DNA of 64,000 nucleotides from Nematostella vectensis (Eukaryota; Cnidaria; Anthozoa; Actiniaria; Edwardsiidae): positions 4,211,046 through 4,275,045 of the forward strand of contig NC_064041.1 in NCBI RefSeq assembly GCF_932526225.1, read 5' to 3'. Below are positions 59,494 through 64,000 of the stretch, piece by piece. Positions within the stretch are counted from its first letter, which is position 1; the number at the start of each line of letters is the position of its first letter. The translations under genes and the position numbers were made by a program. The notes beneath the pieces were generated by a model. That model was not told where the DNA came from. It made no database searches and worked only from the letters and a program-made list of their open reading frames with translations.

Positions 59494-59747
59494 CCACAGT
59501 AAGCACCGGAGGCGCTTGTAAAGCCTGGCGCGGCCTTCGTTAACCTTCTCCCCTTCTCGGAGGCGAAACTGCCTCAGAATACTCAGAAGTCCCGCGGGCG
59601 CCTTTCCAAATCTGAAATCAAAGGGGAATACTGATTATACACTAAAAATCGTCGAAAGACAATGATATACTTGTCTTACCCATTCCTTGCAAACTCGGCG
59701 TTGAATGCCAAGAAAGCTGCTTCGAGTTGCAAATTCTCAGCCGCCAT
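59494..59747 (-). CDS. First two exons of an unknown minus-strand gene
   Basis: On the minus strand, ATG 59747-59745 opens exon 1 (to 59680), MAAENLQLEAAFLAFNAEF, ending at GG|GTAAGA. Exon 2 runs 59611-59494 after a TTTCAG acceptor, completes a Gly codon, and encodes a basic helical stretch (LLSILRQFRLREGEKVNEG) before a TGG|GTAGGT donor. Both junctions keep the frame and both sites are good, so real splicing is likely. The total so far is 62 residues. Not recognised. It lies convergent to the Mutator-like gene and could be its second gene or a host gene. Confidence 0.5.
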
Positions 59748-60129
59748 GCTGAAGCCGATCGTGTTGCATGTGCCCAGCCGAAGGTGTGAACAAAACGTGG
59801 ATATTATGTGACAAAGCGTCACTTCCTTCGAATCAGCAAAGTAAATTTATTTCCGGTTCCGGTAAAAGGCCCCATTTTCGTTCACTGATTCTGTATTCGC
59901 TTTTGGAAAAAAAAAATCGAAAAATTAGTTCGGATGTTCAAATTGCACATATAAATTGTACAAAACACGGCACTTTCGAGAAGAATGGAGATACCCGAAA
60001 TTAGCCAGTGCTAGTACTTAACATAGTAACTTATACCATATCTTTTAATTTGTCTTAAGCTTATACAATATGTTTCACTTTTCACTATTGGAAATGCCCG
60101 ATGTAGGACATTGGTAAGAATGGGTTCCT
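59748..60129. other. No gene seen
   Basis: Probable upstream region of the minus-strand gene, overlapping TTCCGGTTCCGG near 59851. No definite promoter element. Confidence 0.4.
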
Positions 60130-60333
60130 TCTTTGGTGAGTTTCCAAAGACGCGTGGCTACAATGGTATGTAGAAGCCAAGAATTCGGCCAAGAATCTGA
60201 AGCAAAAGATATTGACAGAAATGCTGGGTATCAGCAAACAAGTTGTAGGGTATATGTTGTCAGGATGACATTTGGTGGGCCAGGCACTGTTTGCCAGATT
60301 GATGAAGCAAATTCAAACAGAAAGCCAAGGTAA
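60130..60333 (+). pseudogene. IS1595/ISXO2-like transposase fragment
   Basis: In one frame WYVEAKNSAKNLKQKILTEM and LGISKQVVGYM look like the helix-turn-helix before the catalytic core. After a frameshift near 60265 FGGPGTVCQIDEAN resembles the GGPG..EIDE motif holding the first catalytic Asp of IS1595-type transposases. The rest is missing or diverged. A GTAAAG donor follows at 60331. Weak but specific wording. Confidence 0.4.
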
Positions 60334-61856
60334 AGCTCAATTCAACCAGCAAAAACTCACCATTTTGTATCTTCAGCCAACAAAAGGCTGTGGAAATAGG
60401 GGTGTTTTGAACTTTAGAGTAAATGAAAGAGAGTTACTAAATTTGCAGCTTGCCCCACATAAAAACAATATACACCTATTTCAATAAAGGTTGTCGCAAA
60501 TGGAAAATGGCGATTGTCGAATGGCAGTTCTACGACCAAAAGTAACCATGCGTATCAAAGAATATGAATAAATCAAAACATTTATCCATTAAAGGGTACC
60601 AATGCTTGGCCCTAGCATTGCTGGACTTTATTTAACACCTTTAATTTTACAAATAATTAGTAATTATAAGCCATTTACCATTTACCATTTGCACTGACAA
60701 CCTTTTATGAAATAGGTGTATGCTATTCTTACATCATTACTTTTAGTAATGATGTAAACTTTACCAGGTGCAAAGCCACCTTAAAGTAGATTAAGGAGAG
60801 GCAGGGTGTGAAAAGGGGGGATATATGTAAAGTTTTCTTGGACAAACAAACCTGGAGACGCTGGCACAGCTGCAATGGTAAAACTTTTTACCCTTTTGTT
60901 GGCACTGTCTGTTTTCAGTTTTTTTTTTCATACAGTAATTACTCTCAAGTGCCTCAAGGATTAGATAACCATTTAAACCATGGATAGAAAACCATACTGT
61001 TGGATGATACTTGGCCACAATGAGCCCCTGGCCAGGGTGACACCCCGGGGCTTGGTGGGGGGACCAAGATGCCCTCATTTAACTCTTGAACTCAAAAAGT
61101 GTTTAAATACACCTACAAAGCAGACATAACACACCTTAAGACTCAGCCTTCATTGTTAGTGATAGGACAGAATTTGTTAAATAGTAACTTGGCACCGTTC
61201 AGCCCTTGTCTGGGCAGTGCAACGTATCCATACATATTAGCCCAAGCTTGGGCTCTGGAGAGGCCAGTTCATTGTAGCCGCTATCCCGTGAAAGCACAGA
61301 GGACAGCAGTCTGTGTGTTATAAGTCTGCGTTGAATTGGCAAGTGTTACAGGAAAGCTCATCTAAAGAAACAAGTTCACATCCATGTGCCGGCACTCAAA
61401 AAAATTCGTTCTGAGCAATCTGTAAAACACTTAGCCCCTTGCATAAACAATTCTGCATGTGACAAGAGAGAGATAAAGGCTCTTTCAATACAGGGTTGTA
61501 ATGCTATAATATATGTCTTATCACATTTAATCTCATCCATCTATTTAAATATGTTATATATAAATATGAGTATTGTATTTAATATGTAATTATCAGTATT
61601 GTAGATGATCCTTCAAGATCCTTAAAGATTTTTAAAAAAATATAGAAAGGTATAGAAATATAAGGTGCATTTAAAAATCGAACACATCATACTGTAGTTC
61701 AATATGAAATGCTTATACAACTCATGATAACTTTAAATTTTATGATGCTGTTTTGATTTTATGATGCAGTGCAATACTAAACATATCTTGGTGTGTACAG
61801 TACATATCACATTCCCTGAATTGACAAAAACAATGCACTGAGGTGAAAAAGAAGGC
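60334..61856. other. No gene seen
   Basis: A hairpin with 12-bp perfect arms (TACATCATTACT and its complement) lies at 60730-60756. Other frames lack family signal. Confidence 0.5.
60730..60756. repeat. 12-bp hairpin
   Basis: Perfect arms with a 3-base loop. Confidence 0.8.
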
Positions 61857-62040
61857 CAGCTGGGTACTTGCAGTCCTCTAGAGGAACCTTGCTTGCTGCT
61901 CTAAGGCAGTGAAACAGCGCTTTCCTCGCCCTAGTGAGGCCAACATTGGAGTACGCCACTCCAGCCTGGTCGCCACACACACAAAGAGACATAAATAACA
62001 TTGAATCGGTCAAGAGACGTGCAGCCTGCTTTGATTACCA
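61857..62040 (+). pseudogene. LINE reverse transcriptase C-terminal fragment
   Basis: LVRPTLEYATPAWSPHTQRD and NNIESVKRRAACF in one plus-strand frame match the region after the catalytic core of the LINE at 32073 (LVRPVAEYASPAWSPHTQKD). Both ends are truncated. Confidence 0.75.
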
Positions 62041-62694
62041 TATAATTGCTATATAAGCAATTTTTTTAAAGCCCAATTGAAAGATTAGTTTATAAAGGGA
62101 GAGATGCGATAGTATTAAGGTATTGGCACCTATTTTCGTCCAGGACCTTTTCTTGACCACACGAAAATATCAACTATTTAGTTATCTCTGAAGAACAAGG
62201 GGAAAATGACACAAAGAGTCGAAGAAGACGTAGGTAAAACATGCTTTCTCAAGCTTTTTACGAATGTTTATTTTTTCATTTAGCTTAGAGAATTTTTATC
62301 TTACGCATCATAAAAACATATAAAAAATTGTGTTTGATTGCACTACGCGAGGATTGCACTATTAGTATCTTATTACTATATAAGCAATTACCATATAATT
62401 GCTTTTTTAAAGCCCAATTGAAAGATTACTTTATAAAGGGAGAGATGCGATAGTATTAAGGTATTGGCACCTATTTTCGTCCAGGACCTTTTCTCGACCA
62501 CACGAAAATGTCAACTATTTAGTAAACTCTGAAGAACAAGCAGAAAATGACACATCGAGTCGAAGAAGACGTAGGTAAAACATGCTTTCTCAAGCTTTTA
62601 ACGAATGTTTATTTTTTCATTTAGCATAGAGAATTTTTATCTTACGCATCATAAAAACATACAAAAATTGTGTTTGATTGCACTACGCGAGGAT
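62037..62694. repeat. 353-bp tandem duplication
   Basis: TTACCATATAATTGC through CTACGCGAGGAT occurs at 62035 and again at 62388, with few differences. Both copies contain GCACCTATTTTCGTCC. Confidence 0.9.
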
Positions 62695-63044
62695 GAAAAA
62701 TGCTGTTCAAATTTTCAACATTTACCGATTGTGATGAAAATCGCTCGGCAAATCGACCATTCAGTTGTTGATGTCCCAGGGTGCTTTCTGGCCTTTGTTT
62801 CAGCCTTGGTTTCATGCTAGCTTTCATTGTTTAGGCCTCTGTCACGGCACCTTTTTTCAACCACTCGAAATGAAGCTTAAATTAGAATTGAATGGCACTT
62901 TGGCAAATTACATTTATCAGAGATTATTGTCTGCAGTATTTTAGCTAAAATGAAACAAATTTTCCGTGCTATTTTTCCAAACAGACGAGAATAGGTTCCG
63001 AGCGGACGAGAATACATGTAGGTTCGCATGGGCGAAAATAGGTT
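62116..63044. mobile_element. Non-autonomous element A (TTTTCGTCC termini)
   Basis: Starts AAGGTATTGGCACCTATTTTCGTCC and ends with inverted versions of the same motif (GGACGAGAATA, GGGCGAAAATAGG at 63004-63042). Its middle is homologous to element B. No coding. Confidence 0.6.
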
Positions 63045-63175
63045 CAGCGAAGGCTTATTATTTACTTTAATTTTTCTCGGTAAAAAAGAATAGTCGAAGT
63101 TTACACAATTACTCTAACATGGAAGAAGCTCAACAATGCAAAATATTCTTCTTTGATTTGAGATTTTTGCCGCAA

Positions 63176-63895
63176 ATAAGGTAGTGGTACCTATTATCGG
63201 ACAGTGCCCTATTATCAGACACGAAAAAAATTGTAAATATCTCAAACAATAGGAAAACACGCCGAAAAATGACCCATCGAGTCGAAAAAACAACATTCAG
63301 AAAACATGTATTACGAAGCTTTTTACAAGTGTTTATTGTTTCGCAAAACTAGAAATAATTTTCTCTCATGCACCGCAAAATGGCGATTGAAATCCTCTCT
63401 TTGACTTGAATACGCGAGGAAGAAAAGAAGCCGTAAAAAAGTCCAAGATTTACTGATTGTGATGAAAGTCGCTTGGCGAATCCGCCATTTTGTTGTTGAT
63501 CTCCCAGGATGCTATTTGGCCTCTGTTTCCTTAGACACTTCGGGATAGCTCGAATTGTTCGTACCTAACCTAGGTGCCCTATTATCGGACCGTCGAGCAA
63601 TCATTGAACGATTCAACGTAAATTTGAGCGATTGATGAGCAAATGCGCATTTCGCCATGCAGTTTGTCATGTGCGAGATGCATGTGTTTTGAATCGCTTG
63701 CTACGGAGAAGAAAGAGTCTCAAACTAAAAACTATCGTGAGTTTTGCAAAGTACATATGTCAACAATAATTGCCTGCTGTATTTTAATGAAAATGAAGCA
63801 TGATTTTCCCGTTGTTTTTTGAGAAAAAATCGGTGTCCGATAATAGGGCTAGGGTGTCCGATTATAGGGCTAGGTATCCGATAATAGGGCTTCAA
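63176..63895. mobile_element. Non-autonomous element B (TTATCGGAC termini)
   Basis: Left: GTACCTATTATCGGACAG and GCCCTATTATCAGACAC. Right: three copies of GTCCGATAATAGGGCT-like text at 63833-63891 in inverted orientation, and one more GCCCTATTATCGGAC at 63575. The middle matches element A (TACGCGAGGA, TTTAC-GATTGTGATGAAA, GTTGTTGAT-TCCCAGG-TGCT). No coding. Confidence 0.65.
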
Positions 63896-64000
63896 AACAA
63901 GTAATACGAACGATTGTTTTCTCCTAAATTTAACCATCAATTTTTTGATAAATTGGTCGAATTATTATGTTTAATAGTCAGTGATTTCTAGCTGTAAACC

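Noticed and set aside
1..64000. tRNA or rRNA genes
   Set aside because: I looked for tRNA-like B-box (GGTTCGAATCC type) and rRNA stretches and saw none that I could fold or support by eye.

Overview
This window looks like repeat-dense eukaryotic, probably cnidarian (anthozoan), nuclear DNA. It has GT-AG introns, AT-rich spacers and no ribosome-binding sites or operons. The mix of mobile elements (Ty3/gypsy, BEL/Pao, CR1/L2-like LINEs, Harbinger, Mutator-like, Crypton-like, TTAA MITEs) is the kind I associate with sea anemones and corals. The assignment is an inference from remembered family resemblance, with no database search. Almost every recognisable coding stretch belongs to a mobile element. 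Only one short terminal exon (17596-18023) looks like a candidate ordinary host gene, plus perhaps one small minus-strand gene (59494-59747).

Layout. 160-4712 is a complete, apparently young Ty3/gypsy element with two identical 182-bp LTRs, a 5-bp target duplication and one open gag-pol frame. 5963-14485 is a large DNA transposon bounded by about 450-bp inverted repeats that are themselves built partly of 16-bp tandem repeats. It encodes a DDE-like transposase joined in frame to an OTU protease domain, followed in the same frame by a P-loop/DUF3987-like protein. A decayed Harbinger copy (11374-12871) and a 56-bp minisatellite lie inside it, and a small convergent gene starts inside its right inverted repeat. 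14690-16290 is a diverged inverted-repeat element.

17596-18023 holds the candidate host exon. 20466-22020 is a broken LINE 5' half. 23970-27330 is a nearly complete LINE on the minus strand with a degenerate 2A-like motif. 27800-30065 is a tandem-repeat array running into a foldback element. 30510-35014 is a zinc-finger/tyrosine-recombinase (Crypton-like) gene split by a 5'-truncated LINE (32073-33733). 38521-42250 holds a gag-like relic, a three-exon Myb/SANT gene and a decayed gypsy pol.

42549-44474 and 55571-58257 are two different Mutator-like transposase genes. 46482-47653 is a TTAA-flanked MITE. 50503-55029 is an old BEL/Pao element abutting a 19-bp minisatellite. The right end (62037-63895) holds two sister non-autonomous elements whose terminal motifs differ in the same way at both ends.

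The genes do not form a pathway; the order reflects successive insertions and nesting. The gypsy element and the minus-strand LINE look least decayed. The Harbinger, Crypton-like, Mutator-like and BEL copies carry frameshifts, stops or lost catalytic residues. The best candidate for an undescribed system is the 8.5-kb transposon at 5963-14485.
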